Both the position numbers and the translations under genes were made by a program. 64,000 nucleotides of DNA from Verrucomicrobiota bacterium (GTDB lineage Bacteria > Verrucomicrobiota > Verrucomicrobiia > Opitutales > Opitutaceae): NCBI GenBank assembly GCA_023430565.1, contig JAEZAD010000210.1, positions 1 to 64,000 on the forward strand. Reading direction: 5' to 3'. Shown in pieces: positions 25,836-36,719 of the stretch (position 1 is its first letter; every line of letters starts with the position of its first letter). The notes below the pieces were generated by a model, which had not been told where the DNA came from, did not search any database, and saw only the letters and a program-made list of their open reading frames with translations.

Positions 25836-28372
25836 GCGATGGGTTCTGCTTTGAGGTGCAGGGGTGATCCATAGATCACACCTGTCTCGGCGTCGACTGC
25901 GCGCACTTGAAATGCCCCAACAAAGACGTCGTCAAGCCGGATGGGCACCCGTGCCGCCTGTCCCATTTTGAGCCGGACTAGACCTGTCGCCGGATCGACA
26001 TGCGGCGAGGATGCTGCTTCGCCGACCGCCTTCTCCTCCTTGAGGGCGGTGCTTCTGACTTCAAGTTTGAACACCACGTCGCAGGCAAACAGATCACCAC
26101 CGAACACCGATACGTCCAACATCGGGCGGCGTGTCGTCACGACACCCGTAGACTCGCCACGGTAGCGCAGCTCGATTTCGACGACCGACTTGCCAGCCGG
26201 TTCATCGTTAGCGAGATCAACTTCCAAAACCGGTATTACGTTTTCCGGCAGTGACAGTCCTTCGTGAAAATACCCGTGCCGTTTGCTGAAGGTCGCAAAT
26301 GAACGAGGTGCAACGTACGTCGGAAAGTCTCCGGCGATGCCCACGTGCTCCTTAGGCACTGCGACAAAGTCCGGTCCTCCAGATCCAGTTCCGAGCAGGC
26401 ACCGGTTCTTAACTTCCAACCAGTCTCCAGGTGGCTTGCTGAGGGTATTGCCGGCGGAGGTCGTACTCGCGTTCAACGCGAAACCGTGATCGGTGGCAAT
26501 GACGACGTGATGGAACCCTGCCTTCTTGAGTTTCCCAACCGCAGCGATCAATTGCGCCAAGATGTGAGGCATCGAGCGGCAGACATTCGCAGCAGCCAAT
26601 TCTCCCTGCTCGTCGATGTCCGTCGTCTTTACAAGCAACAGCTCAACGCCATCTAGAATGATGCCCTGTTTCTTCGATCCATTCCCCAGCAGCATCACCT
26701 CATCCAGATCAAGCATTCGAACGCGATCCCCGTAGATTGCCTTCGTGTAGTCACGGCGATCATTCGGTGTCTTGATCTGCTTTCGGGCCAAGGTCGGCAC
26801 CAGTTCATTTCCCACGCGCACCAAGGCGAGGTTCCCGTCGGCTTGCGGGAGAAGTGCGGCCATACCGACGGGTGTGATCGTTGGCAGCTGTGCGCAAACC
26901 GCTTGGAGACGGCACACGTGGGCGTCAGCGAGCTGGCGCTCAAGTGCCGCCGCCAATTCAAACCGCAACGCGTCGACCATGAAGTACGCCACGCGCTTTC
27001 CTCGTGTCTCAAGCAGCGGCGCAACGATTCGATCGAAGACTTGCGTGGCGCGCAGGTGTCCATGACTCGGCCACCCCTCCTTCACAATGGCATCGGCGAA
27101 CCGATTTTGAAGCTTGTCCGCCACGCTGCGATGGCGTTCCTGCGCGGACTCGACCAACTCCACGAGCCCTTCAAGCTCCCAGTGGGCGTCGTTAAGCGCT
27201 CGCTCTAGCTCACGCTGCGCTTGGTCAACTCGGTACGCACGCCGCGTGTAGAATGAGATCAGTTCATCCGTGGACCGAGGCGAGGTCGGAAGGTCGCGCT
27301 CAAGATCTTCCGCTACCACGAGCAATTCACGGGCCCGTTCGGCGACGACCCACAATGTGCCCCGGTCGGTACGGCGCACCCAGATCGACCCGCGACGTTT
27401 GGCGGCGATCTCGGATGCCTTCCCAAGTGCGCCCGCCAACACCTGCTGAACAAAGCGGCGCAGGAAAGAGCGTTCCTCGAACGCAAACGTGTCGAGGTCG
27501 CCGAGGTCGTCCACTCCACGCATGCGCTCCTCCAACTGCATGGTCGTTGCTATGAGATCGGCGCGTTCGATGTAGAGGTCATACGTCCGCTCTTGTCGAA
27601 GCGTCTCGCAAACCCGATTGACGAGAATTTCGGCACCGGTTCTCGCCACTGGGACGTCACGAAGGCCGGCCGGAAGTTTTTGTGGCAGGTCGTAGGCGAA
27701 CTCACTGAACAGGATGAATCGCCAGAGATCGTCGGAAATCGACTCCCATTTCTTTTTCCCTTTCGCGACGAACCCAAGCTGTGCCTCCAGCATTTCCTTG
27801 GCTTCGGTGATCCATCCATCACCGGTCTTCATTGCGTTTGCCTGGGCGGGCGTGGGAGCGAGCAATCCTACAAGAAGATCTGTCACGGACTCTGCGCAAA
27901 GAAGCGTCTGCAACTGCGGCCAGTTGTTACCGCCTCCGACCGCCTCAAGCGTCGCCAGATTAGGAACGCCCGTTAGAAACAGCTCGCGGATCTTTTCCCG
28001 ATGATCGGCTTTGGCGTTTTCGCACAACAACTGAAAGGAATCGCCCTCGTTATCCAGGAACGCTCCGCTGGCTGTTGCAATGGCACTGAATGGGTCGAGA
28101 CACCGGGCCTCCGGTGTCATCGGGGCACGCATTGGGAGATAAACTATCAGGCGCTTTTCTCCCGCGGCGGGATCGCCAGCGTGCGCCCACCACGCGACCG
28201 CAGCTTCGTGTGCCTCGATAAAAGACACCGAAGCGTCAAGGATCGTATGTTGGGAATCCGCGATTCCCAACACGATTTCATGAAGACGGCGCGTGGGATC
28301 ATAGACCACGAGGGCCCCTCGCTCAGCGGCGCGGCGGCGAAATGACTGCTGAATAGATTCAGAGATCTTCAT
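25832..28372 (-). CDS. pglZ: BREX alkaline-phosphatase-fold protein PglZ
   Basis: 846 residues, ATG 28372, joined to pglX and brxL by 4-base ATGA overlaps. The PglZ core is visible: RVAYFMVDALRFELAAALE (about 465), with the metal-binding Asp and following Arg, and IATDHGFALN (about 627), the D-H pair of the alkaline phosphatase superfamily. The N-terminal half is helical; the last 120 residues form a beta-rich tail. PglZ is required for both host methylation and phage exclusion in BREX. Confidence 0.92.
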   Translation of the reverse strand: MKISESIQQSFRRRAAERGALVVYDPTRRLHEIVLGIADSQHTILDASVSFIEAHEAAVAWWAHAGDPAAGEKRLIVYLPMRAPMTPEARCLDPFSAIATASGAFLDNEGDSFQLLCENAKADHREKIRELFLTGVPNLATLEAVGGGNNWPQLQTLLCAESVTDLLVGLLAPTPAQANAMKTGDGWITEAKEMLEAQLGFVAKGKKKWESISDDLWRFILFSEFAYDLPQKLPAGLRDVPVARTGAEILVNRVCETLRQERTYDLYIERADLIATTMQLEERMRGVDDLGDLDTFAFEERSFLRRFVQQVLAGALGKASEIAAKRRGSIWVRRTDRGTLWVVAERARELLVVAEDLERDLPTSPRSTDELISFYTRRAYRVDQAQRELERALNDAHWELEGLVELVESAQERHRSVADKLQNRFADAIVKEGWPSHGHLRATQVFDRIVAPLLETRGKRVAYFMVDALRFELAAALERQLADAHVCRLQAVCAQLPTITPVGMAALLPQADGNLALVRVGNELVPTLARKQIKTPNDRRDYTKAIYGDRVRMLDLDEVMLLGNGSKKQGIILDGVELLLVKTTDIDEQGELAAANVCRSMPHILAQLIAAVGKLKKAGFHHVVIATDHGFALNASTTSAGNTLSKPPGDWLEVKNRCLLGTGSGGPDFVAVPKEHVGIAGDFPTYVAPRSFATFSKRHGYFHEGLSLPENVIPVLEVDLANDEPAGKSVVEIELRYRGESTGVVTTRRPMLDVSVFGGDLFACDVVFKLEVRSTALKEEKAVGEAASSPHVDPATGLVRLKMGQAARVPIRLDDVFVGAFQVRAVDAETGVIYGSPLHLKAEPIA

Positions 28373-31300
28373 GGCGATTGGGTATTCCCGTTACTCAAAA
28401 TCCCCCGGACCGCTTTGAGTTCGGGTGCCGTCGTCTGCCGTTGATCCTCTTCGGCTGGTTTCTTGTTTCTGCCTTTAGCCAGTTTCGCCGCTGCCTTGAC
28501 TTGGCAGATCGACTCAAGGCCGTGCGCGATTGCGATCGAGCGATCACGTTCGGAGCGCTTCTTCACGCGCTCGGGCCAAATGGAGTAAGCGAGATGGGCC
28601 CAGTCGTATTCGCCGTTCTCCAACTTCTGCCAACAAGCTTTCAAATCTTTTTGCCACTTCGGTAGCCGGAACATCTTCCACAGCGGACTGGCGGTGATAA
28701 TTACACCGTCATTGAGGTTAGGTTTATAGGGCAACTGAGCGACGCGAAGCAGCTCGTTTTGAAACTCAACCAACTCGGATCGCAACGCCGTCAGCCGCTC
28801 GGTTTCAGATCGCTTCGATCGCTCATCACCGCTCGCAGTCATGGCGCGGGCGAGATCTCCTTCCACGGAGGCGATCTTTGGTCTGACGAAGTCATTGACA
28901 CATTGAAACAACGTCTGGTCAGAGATTCGGTGATAGTAGAGCCAAAGAGTGTAGCCGCCTGAAACAGTTGAGAGGGGCCAATAGATGGGAGCTTGGCGGC
29001 GACTCTTTGAGTAGCGACGCAGGTGTTCGGCGAAGAAAGCGGTTGGCCGACGAATCCACTCGCGCAAACTTGGCGCGCCGAGCAGTGTGCACGTTTCGTG
29101 CTCGACGTCGTTGGCGCACGTGGGCCACAGGATTTGGATTGCGGATCGGACACTGCGTTCGATGTCGAGTGGGTGCTCCGAGTCGTCAACGAGGACGCCA
29201 TCCCAAGCCACATTCACCGGATAAGCACCGAGGGCGCGCGGCTGCCCGCCCTCCTTAGCAGTAATAGGGAGTCCGTCGTCCCCTCTGAGCATTCCCGGCG
29301 AGCAGATCGGAAGAGGGGCAAATGGATTGGGTAGCGGCGGTGCCGGGCGAACGCCCGTGGCATATCTGATGTCCCAGCGACCGAAGGCACTACCAACGAG
29401 GTAGTGGAAAATGGCTCGCGCGGCATCTTGTTGTGCTGCCTGCTCAGGTGAAGGTGGAAGTAGCGGCCGGTGAATGTCTCCGACATCGTCAATGATGTCT
29501 CTCCAGTCACTATCGCTAAACCGGTAAAACTCACGGACTTTTAGGTCGATCTCGATTTGAATCTCACCATACGCTCCCGCGAGCTGTTGGTCTCGTCGCA
29601 GTATAGTGCTAGCCAATTCCTTCACGGATTCCGGTATCGATCCTAAGAACGGGGAAACAAATTGCGCTGTTGTCTCATCGGAAAGATCTGGTGCAAAGCG
29701 GATCGACCATGCTTTTTGTCCGAGATCAGCGAGCGATACATCATTGATGGCGGCACGGGGAACAGGCAATCGTTGAGCCAAACCCACTTCGTAAGAATTC
29801 GCCCCCGCGCCTCCCTCCGCTTCAGAAGCGCCTAAAGCCAGGCTGAGTAGATAGCTTGCTGGCCGCGAATTCAAAAGTGCTGCGAGCGCATAAGCAGAGC
29901 CATTAATGTCAACTATTGCCGGACCCTTGTGGCCAAATGCACATCCCGCTGGCATCAAACGCGGAGCAAAACGCTTATTCGTCCGAAGAGGATAGGTGAG
30001 GCCGCTTTTAAGATAGTCGTGTGGGTTCCGAATGACTGCTGGCGCAAACTTCGAAAGATCACCTCGGCCCTCGTCCCATTTTACGGCGAGATGAACATCG
30101 TCATGATAGGGACTGTATTCCCCTCCTTTGGCGATCAGCAGCCAACCGTGGGTCCCGATAGATTTAGGAGCTATTTCCCAGCGAAGACGAAGAAATCGGA
30201 AGTCGTCCGCCGTCGCTAGCCCTTGCCGCACGTGTGCGGTCTCTTCCAAAGAAGGGAACGACGTGAATGCATTTCGCAGATCTGGTGAACACCAATATCC
30301 GAATACAGCATACGGCAATTTTTCAAACTCGCTTTGATTCGTTTGATATACATTGGGTGTGATGATCCCCAGCCGAATGTTCGCTACAGTTTCCAGAAAC
30401 CGAGCTTCGCGTTCGTTTTGTTTGAGCAGTCTTAGGAAAAGAGACGCAGCCTGCGTCTTACGTGTCTGAAGAATGTAGGTTGCGGTTCTTACTGTTGCAC
30501 CGTCGAGCACATGCCCTCCTAAGTGTGCCATTACACCCATCGTAGATCGCTTCAAAAGCACTTCTCGCCGCCAAGATTCTAACGTGCGACGGAAGAAACC
30601 GGCCTCCGTTGAAATTATACCGATGAATCCATTACGAAGTGACAGATCGATCGCACGCTCCACAAACGCTGCGAACAGATCCGAGCAGCTATCGGGATAC
30701 TGTGATTCGATATAGTCCTTCGATTCGAGCGTTGCTTCACCGAACGGCGGATTCGCCACAACTATGTCGTAACGTTTGCGGCAGACATCGATAAAGGCGA
30801 AGCCTTGTGCGGCATCGTCGGCGAACAGGCGTCGCTGGAAACCGCCATTTTCAGCCTGCATCGCGTAGGTTTCGAGCGCGCGGTAGATCCTTTCTTCCGC
30901 TTTTTCCCAGAATTGCTCATCGGTGAGACTGCGTAGATTGAGTTCGTGCTGTTCAGGCGGTTCCATTTCGGCAAATAGGGCCCCCTGTAGCTGGCCCGAT
31001 TGGCGCCGAGCGTGTGAGCGCGCATCGCCGATGGTAGCACGGATTTCTTCTTCGATGCGTAGAAGCGAGCCGGCCTCGCCAGCGAGGGCCAGGCGGTCGA
31101 AAATCTTTTCCAGTAAAAAGGCAAAGGCAGGTCGCTCGTCGATGGGGAACTGCTGGTCGACGAATTCGCGAAGCAGTTCCTTTTCTCCCGGCATGGGTTC
31201 AGCGCAAACGAGGTTGGAGCGGGTGATGCGGGGCCGGTCGGCTGGCCTCACACCAGCCTGGTGCCAGCCGCGCTGGGCGCGTAGCCAAAGACTCAATCCA

Positions 31301-32505
31301 GCAATTTGGGCAGCTCGTGGATCGATGTCGATGCCGTGAATGTTGTGCTCGACAATGAGAAGCGGCACTTCGCGCAGGAATGCGGTCTTGTCGGGAAAAT
31401 CGTCCACGAAAGTAACGAAAGCCGCGAAAGTTTCGGCGGACTTGGTCCTGGCGTCGTCGCCGACTGCGATTTCCCATGCTTCCTCGTAGATAACGGTAAA
31501 GAGATCGAACGCATAGAGACCAAAGTGCATCGAGCCGCACGCGGGATCGAGCAGCCGGATTTCGCGCGGGTCTTTGAGGGGGCGATGCGGAATGTGAACG
31601 GGCTGTCGGAACAAATCGTCCTGTGGAAAATTCTCCCGCTTCGGAAGGTCAGGCACCGATTCGCCCGGTCTCAGGAAGATCTCATTAGGTCGCCGAACGA
31701 GGTACCGGCACCGTTCTCGAAGCGCGGTTTCACCGAGGCACATCTCAAACCAGAGTCGCCCGAGCGTGTTGTCGGTGAGGAATTCGACTACGTATCGCGG
31801 AGTGAAAAACTGATTTCGGACCGCAAGTTCGCGGCCGTTGCGCGGCGCAGGGGATTCCTTGCGCATCTGGCTACGCTCGGCTTCGTCGTTATAATATTGG
31901 TATACCCACCCGATGGTTTCGTCCTCCCGCCAGAGAGGCTTGAGATCCGGGCCGTTTAGTAACTCGAACAGTCTAATCAGCACATCCTCACGGGGAAACA
32001 GCAGTCCGTATGGGGAATTACGGTCGAACAGGCCCCCCAAGTCCACGGCCAGTTCGTCGAAAAGGCAGCGCACGAAAGTTCGATACCGGTGGTAGGCATC
32101 TCCCAAGCCCGAATACGCGACCTCCGAAAAAGTCTTGAACGCCTTTGAGCTAAATCCACCGCCGACCGATTCCACAATAATTCCGCGCTCCTCTGCCATA
32201 CGGAGCGCGGCAAACCGATTCAACATAGTGAAGGCTTGCTCGCGGAGCACACGCTTAACCGCTTCTTTGAGCCCACCGCTGACATCCGTCGCCAAAATGT
32301 GATCTATGCGCTCCCGCAACAACCGAGCGACACGGAGTCGCTCGTCGCTGAGATGGGCCAGCTTTTCGATTTCGACGATACGCCCCTCGTGTGCATAGAC
32401 GCCATAAAACTCTTGAAGCTTGGCGTCGAACTCCTCGGTCAAGAGGTCGCGGCATTCGGCCACGAGGCGGGCGAGCCGGTTCCGGGTTGGAGAGTCGAAG
32501 GCCAT
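28369..32505 (-). CDS. pglX: BREX adenine-specific DNA methyltransferase PglX
   Basis: 1378 residues from ATG 32505. The N6-adenine MTase core shows motif I LLDPACGSMHFGLYAFDLF (about 320) and motif IV NPPF in VVANPPFGEATL (about 583), with the Eco57I-like arrangement of a very large protein. The C-terminal about 600 residues would hold specificity and partner-binding regions. PglX methylates a non-palindromic hexamer on one strand in known BREX systems. Three bases separate it from brxC, and its stop overlaps the pglZ start. No frameshift or phase-variable homopolymer is visible. Confidence 0.93.
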   Translation of the reverse strand: MAFDSPTRNRLARLVAECRDLLTEEFDAKLQEFYGVYAHEGRIVEIEKLAHLSDERLRVARLLRERIDHILATDVSGGLKEAVKRVLREQAFTMLNRFAALRMAEERGIIVESVGGGFSSKAFKTFSEVAYSGLGDAYHRYRTFVRCLFDELAVDLGGLFDRNSPYGLLFPREDVLIRLFELLNGPDLKPLWREDETIGWVYQYYNDEAERSQMRKESPAPRNGRELAVRNQFFTPRYVVEFLTDNTLGRLWFEMCLGETALRERCRYLVRRPNEIFLRPGESVPDLPKRENFPQDDLFRQPVHIPHRPLKDPREIRLLDPACGSMHFGLYAFDLFTVIYEEAWEIAVGDDARTKSAETFAAFVTFVDDFPDKTAFLREVPLLIVEHNIHGIDIDPRAAQIAGLSLWLRAQRGWHQAGVRPADRPRITRSNLVCAEPMPGEKELLREFVDQQFPIDERPAFAFLLEKIFDRLALAGEAGSLLRIEEEIRATIGDARSHARRQSGQLQGALFAEMEPPEQHELNLRSLTDEQFWEKAEERIYRALETYAMQAENGGFQRRLFADDAAQGFAFIDVCRKRYDIVVANPPFGEATLESKDYIESQYPDSCSDLFAAFVERAIDLSLRNGFIGIISTEAGFFRRTLESWRREVLLKRSTMGVMAHLGGHVLDGATVRTATYILQTRKTQAASLFLRLLKQNEREARFLETVANIRLGIITPNVYQTNQSEFEKLPYAVFGYWCSPDLRNAFTSFPSLEETAHVRQGLATADDFRFLRLRWEIAPKSIGTHGWLLIAKGGEYSPYHDDVHLAVKWDEGRGDLSKFAPAVIRNPHDYLKSGLTYPLRTNKRFAPRLMPAGCAFGHKGPAIVDINGSAYALAALLNSRPASYLLSLALGASEAEGGAGANSYEVGLAQRLPVPRAAINDVSLADLGQKAWSIRFAPDLSDETTAQFVSPFLGSIPESVKELASTILRRDQQLAGAYGEIQIEIDLKVREFYRFSDSDWRDIIDDVGDIHRPLLPPSPEQAAQQDAARAIFHYLVGSAFGRWDIRYATGVRPAPPLPNPFAPLPICSPGMLRGDDGLPITAKEGGQPRALGAYPVNVAWDGVLVDDSEHPLDIERSVRSAIQILWPTCANDVEHETCTLLGAPSLREWIRRPTAFFAEHLRRYSKSRRQAPIYWPLSTVSGGYTLWLYYHRISDQTLFQCVNDFVRPKIASVEGDLARAMTASGDERSKRSETERLTALRSELVEFQNELLRVAQLPYKPNLNDGVIITASPLWKMFRLPKWQKDLKACWQKLENGEYDWAHLAYSIWPERVKKRSERDRSIAIAHGLESICQVKAAAKLAKGRNKKPAEEDQRQTTAPELKAVRGILSNGNTQSP

Positions 32506-32508
32506 CGG

Positions 32509-35500
32509 CTACTTCCAAGTCACAATCACGCGTTCGAATTCGCCGAGCTTTTGGCGAATAAGTTCCAACTCACCGATCACGGTTTCGATATCTTCTGAAG
32601 AAGTGATCTCCTTCGGAAGCGCGACCGTGACCTCGGTGAAGGGTTGCCGGCCCGGCCTCGGCTCGGGGGGCAGCGGTGGCACCTCACGCTGGTCATCAAC
32701 CAGCCTCCGGATCTCATCACGGATGCGCGACAGCTCGGTCATTATGACGAACTGGTGGTTGAGCAGCCTTCGAATTCCGTCCAAGTCGCAGGTCACTTCT
32801 AATTCTAGTGCATCGAGCCGCTTGCTGAACACTTCCTGTCTCTCGACGCCCAGTAACGTCCATCCGTCTGAAGACTCGATCGTGTGCACCTCCCCTTCGA
32901 GCAGGGCCGCTTGCTCCTTCGAGAGCATCGCACATCCATCGGCAATAGCGATCTGAAGTTGCTTGAGTGTCGTTTGAAGCGCAGGAGCCTGGTTGAAAAA
33001 ATCGTCCCGATCGAGCAACGCCGCGGCTTCAGCCCGAAGCTCAGCCGTCTTTGCGACTATATCGCCAGCCGCTCCTGCGGACGGAAGTGCGGCGATATCC
33101 GCCAAGTGCCGCCGCAATTGACCTATTGTCTGTTCGATGCCGTTGGAGAACGCGTTCCGCACCCCGCGTGCCCAGAGCATATCTTCCATCAAAGGGCACG
33201 GATCCACGCCTAGTCTTGGCGTCGCGTCTGACGCATCCCCCTTGAGAATCTCAGAGAGTGAAATCTGCAAATCCGCCGCACGCTGCGCTCCAGGCATCCC
33301 GGCGGATCGCAGCTGTGAGTCCAGCGACGCATAGCTTCGTTGAAGCTCGGGAAAATGCCTTCGCACCGCGTCACTGATTTCCTGCTCCAGAGGCATGACC
33401 TGCTCGCCTGTTAGTTCCAACACGCGTTGAGAAGCGCGGTACTTCGCCTCGGCAGAAATCGCCGAATCACGCAGGGCAACGCTGGCTTTCTTGAAGGCAT
33501 TATTATTCCGCAGAACCTCAATCGCCGCCTCTCCCCTAACCGTCACGTCGGCGCCGCCGATTCGAAGCTTGATCACGCCGGCCACCAACATCGCCGCTAG
33601 GAGGTATCTGGTAGTATCTTTTGACCAACCGAACTCGGGCGAGTAGAAGTCGTCGAGAAGTTTTGCTCCATCGACCTGGCCGTGGCTGCCAAGATAGTCG
33701 CGAATCGCAACGAGAGCATGATGATCGACGTTAATCTTCTTTTGTCCGGCGAATGTGACTACCAACGTGAGGGGGTCATTCTGTGACGCGATCTGTTGGA
33801 GATTTGGCGTCTTCAGAAAACGTTCGGCCAATGCACCGTCCGCCTGAACCGGAGCGAGACCGTATTTGCTGAATACCTTTCGGGCAACGTCCTCCAAATG
33901 CTCGTTTGCGGCCGCGTTTACGTCAGCATCGAGCGAGGCGACGGCAACGGGCGTACTGCGGAACACCAAAACCCCGGACGCGAGCATCTTTCGAAGGCCC
34001 GATTCCAGTTCGCCGGTCAGAATCTGTGAACGCTGAAGCTGACCATCCAAATAGTCACCGACTTCCTTTTCGACCTGCTTATTCCGGTTCTGGTTGTAAA
34101 TCTCCCGGCACTGGACGATCTCGACGAGCAACCGGTCCAGATTCGAATCTTCGCGAGCGAGCCAAAATACGGTCGCCCGACTCGATGGGAGCGCCGAATC
34201 AATAATTCGCTCGTCTCGTCGCTTCTCGTAGATGGAAGGGTTAACCAACTCGATCGTATACTGGACCGGATCGCGCTCACCAATCAGGGGAACGGCCTGC
34301 GAGCCCACGACAGTCTTCACGCCAGCGGCGACGACTCGTGTCCCCTCCAACCTTGCCTCTGGCTGACGGGCGAAAATCTCCTTCAGCTTTTCATTGAGCG
34401 TCTTTGCCAGTTCGCGTGCTGGCGGCGTATAGGCCACCTTCAGCTTCTCGATCTCGGCAACCGCTTCGCTCATGAAGCGCAATCGGCCATCCACTTCACT
34501 GACGTGCAACGCTGGCTCCTCAAGTAAGCTTGTGACGGCCCGCTTCACGTCATCCAACTGGGAAGCCGCATCCACGCGTGGATGAATGAGGGCAGCTACA
34601 TTTTCGCGGCTGATCGGGAAGTCTTCAAGCACCTGGAGCACGGCAATCGTCTTCGCAACCCGCACCTCAGTCGAATCAGCGCCGAACGCCTTTTCAGTAC
34701 GTGTGACACCTTCGATAACATGCTTGTAGGATCGCTGAATGTCTACCCGCAGAGTGTCGTAAAACGTGCCGGCGGTGGCCAAGGTGCCAATCGGAGCATC
34801 CGCGAGCAGTGGCTGCCCTTGCCGGAGTCCGCTCTGGTCCACCAGGACGTCTTGAATCACCTTGATCGCTGACCTAAGTCCGATACCGCCGCTCGATCGC
34901 GCCAGTTGGCCCAGTAAGGCGAGGAGAATATCGAAGTGCTGGGGAAGGAACGGATACAGACGCCGGAAGTCGTCTTTATTTAGAGAAGACTTGTAATAGC
35001 GACTGCCGGACAGCTGCGTGTGGTGTGTCAGCGCCGCTCCGTTGGATTCGAATAGAGCGCCAAGTTGTTTTTCTCCCGGCGCAGCCTTCGTAAGAAGGCG
35101 GTTGTAACAGATCTCGCGAATGTCACTTGCCTCCAAATCCACGTGGATTGGGAAACGATCCGCCAATTTGAACAGCTTCGCCGAGTTCAGGCGGGCGTTG
35201 GGATCGTCCTCGGTCAGTGTCTGTTGGGCTGTAGCAATAACCCATACCTTGCCGCCGCCGATGTACTTCACGTTCTTCGCAAGGCCGTCGAGATTCAGGA
35301 TCAGATTGTCACGGGAACCGATGTATTGTCCTACCTCGTCCAAAATGAATATGACATTCTCCTTGCCCGAACGCCGACGGATAAGGCTGAGCATATCAGC
35401 GACTCGTTCGTTTTCCTTCTCCGCTTCGTCGATCCGGAGTTTTTGGAATGCTCCCGGATCGTTGAACACTTCAGGATAAAATTCGTGCGCCACCCGGGAC

Positions 35501-36129
35501 GCCAGCTGGTTGACCACCAAAGGCTGATTTTGAATCTGTTCCCACGTCCGTCCTTTCGCCAGTTCCGCAATCCGCGCCTTGAAGGCGTCCATGCGTCCGT
35601 CCTTCTCCAGCATAAATTGCAGGTACGCGACTTTCTTGTCTTTCGAGTAACCCGCCCACTGCATGACTGTCCAGTAGAGAACTGTGGATATCTCCGCCAT
35701 CGTCGCCCCGGCGATCTGCGCGCTCGCCAGATCGACCATGATCACCGCCGCTGGGTGGCGCTTGGCCACGGTAGCGAGTTGCGCCTTTAGAGGAGCAGAG
35801 ACCAGTTGAGCTTGAAGCCATTCCAAGAAGGGGCGCCCGTCGATGGTGCGCGATGGATCAAGGGCGAATCCAAGATACTTCGTGAAGGAACTCTTGCCTG
35901 ACCCGTAGAAGCCCGAAACCCAAACACCGATCTCCGGCGCGCCGCCACCGAGACCGGCGTCGAGCTGGCTTAGAAGCCGGTCGAAGTTTTTCGCGATGCT
36001 ATCGGTGACGATGTATTCGGTTATCTCGCGCTTCAGCTGCTCGTTCTGTGTGCTGTCGAACGAGATGACCTTTTCGATCCGTCGATCGAGCGTGCGGGAC
36101 ACGTCAAACAGTTCTCGAATCGTTTTCAT
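32509..36129 (-). CDS. brxC: BREX P-loop ATPase BrxC (PglY-like)
   Basis: 1206 residues, ATG 36129. Walker A GFYGSGKSSFTKYLG at about residue 72 follows EIGVWVSGF; Walker B VIFILDEVGQYIG at about 260; then WVIATAQQTL (sensor-like). Long helical regions with coiled-coil character fill the C-terminal half (about 850-1150). This is the large ATPase (DUF6079/BrxC) of BREX. It starts 5 bases after brxB. Confidence 0.93.
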   Translation of the reverse strand: MKTIRELFDVSRTLDRRIEKVISFDSTQNEQLKREITEYIVTDSIAKNFDRLLSQLDAGLGGGAPEIGVWVSGFYGSGKSSFTKYLGFALDPSRTIDGRPFLEWLQAQLVSAPLKAQLATVAKRHPAAVIMVDLASAQIAGATMAEISTVLYWTVMQWAGYSKDKKVAYLQFMLEKDGRMDAFKARIAELAKGRTWEQIQNQPLVVNQLASRVAHEFYPEVFNDPGAFQKLRIDEAEKENERVADMLSLIRRRSGKENVIFILDEVGQYIGSRDNLILNLDGLAKNVKYIGGGKVWVIATAQQTLTEDDPNARLNSAKLFKLADRFPIHVDLEASDIREICYNRLLTKAAPGEKQLGALFESNGAALTHHTQLSGSRYYKSSLNKDDFRRLYPFLPQHFDILLALLGQLARSSGGIGLRSAIKVIQDVLVDQSGLRQGQPLLADAPIGTLATAGTFYDTLRVDIQRSYKHVIEGVTRTEKAFGADSTEVRVAKTIAVLQVLEDFPISRENVAALIHPRVDAASQLDDVKRAVTSLLEEPALHVSEVDGRLRFMSEAVAEIEKLKVAYTPPARELAKTLNEKLKEIFARQPEARLEGTRVVAAGVKTVVGSQAVPLIGERDPVQYTIELVNPSIYEKRRDERIIDSALPSSRATVFWLAREDSNLDRLLVEIVQCREIYNQNRNKQVEKEVGDYLDGQLQRSQILTGELESGLRKMLASGVLVFRSTPVAVASLDADVNAAANEHLEDVARKVFSKYGLAPVQADGALAERFLKTPNLQQIASQNDPLTLVVTFAGQKKINVDHHALVAIRDYLGSHGQVDGAKLLDDFYSPEFGWSKDTTRYLLAAMLVAGVIKLRIGGADVTVRGEAAIEVLRNNNAFKKASVALRDSAISAEAKYRASQRVLELTGEQVMPLEQEISDAVRRHFPELQRSYASLDSQLRSAGMPGAQRAADLQISLSEILKGDASDATPRLGVDPCPLMEDMLWARGVRNAFSNGIEQTIGQLRRHLADIAALPSAGAAGDIVAKTAELRAEAAALLDRDDFFNQAPALQTTLKQLQIAIADGCAMLSKEQAALLEGEVHTIESSDGWTLLGVERQEVFSKRLDALELEVTCDLDGIRRLLNHQFVIMTELSRIRDEIRRLVDDQREVPPLPPEPRPGRQPFTEVTVALPKEITSSEDIETVIGELELIRQKLGEFERVIVTWK

Positions 36130-36134
36130 AGGTA

Positions 36135-36719
36135 TTAACCGCCGATGTGGACCGAGCGGTAATTCCCGTCCGGAGGGTAAAATCCAAGAAAGCGAAGCGT
36201 CGTTTTACCTTCGCGTAGCCCCGGATAGAGAATGACGGTGGGGACACCAAATTTACCCTGAAGCTTTTGCTCCAAGACGCCCACCCGTAGAAACGGGTGC
36301 AACGCTTCGAGGTCCGTTAGGAAGAGCACCGTGTTGGCGCGTCCTTTGAGGAAATCCAGACGCTCCTCGATCCTTCTTTTCAGCAGGTCGTCGGAGGTGA
36401 GCACATCCTCCATTGTCCGCACAATCTCGGACACCGACTCGGCGTCGCATCCGGAATTGGCGGGGCTCGAAAGCCAAACATCGCGAAGTTCATTGCCACG
36501 GAAGATCTGAATCACCGTGTCCGCCATCGACATGAACTCTGCTGCCCAACCTTGCTTTGCCAACTTCGCTGCCCATTGCCGTTGAAGGCGTTTTACTTCG
36601 AGCATCTGCTCCGGTTTGAACACGAGGTAGTAGACCGGGTCATCGCCTGTGTTGGTGAGGCCGCGCCCCGAACGGAGGCGCTGCCAAAGTTCTTCGAAAC
36701 TGTCAGCTGGAGACGACAT
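36135..36719 (-). CDS. brxB: BREX protein BrxB (DUF1788)
   Basis: 194 residues from ATG 36719 (MSSPADSFEELWQRLRSG); a further-upstream in-frame start would run deep into brxA. The C-terminal block VLFLTDLEALHPFLRVGVLEQ...GVPTVILYPG and RFLGFYPPDGNYRSVHIGG is the DUF1788 signature. The start overlaps the brxA stop by 17 bases. BrxB is an essential BREX component of unknown biochemical activity. Confidence 0.92.
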   Translation of the reverse strand: MSSPADSFEELWQRLRSGRGLTNTGDDPVYYLVFKPEQMLEVKRLQRQWAAKLAKQGWAAEFMSMADTVIQIFRGNELRDVWLSSPANSGCDAESVSEIVRTMEDVLTSDDLLKRRIEERLDFLKGRANTVLFLTDLEALHPFLRVGVLEQKLQGKFGVPTVILYPGLREGKTTLRFLGFYPPDGNYRSVHIGG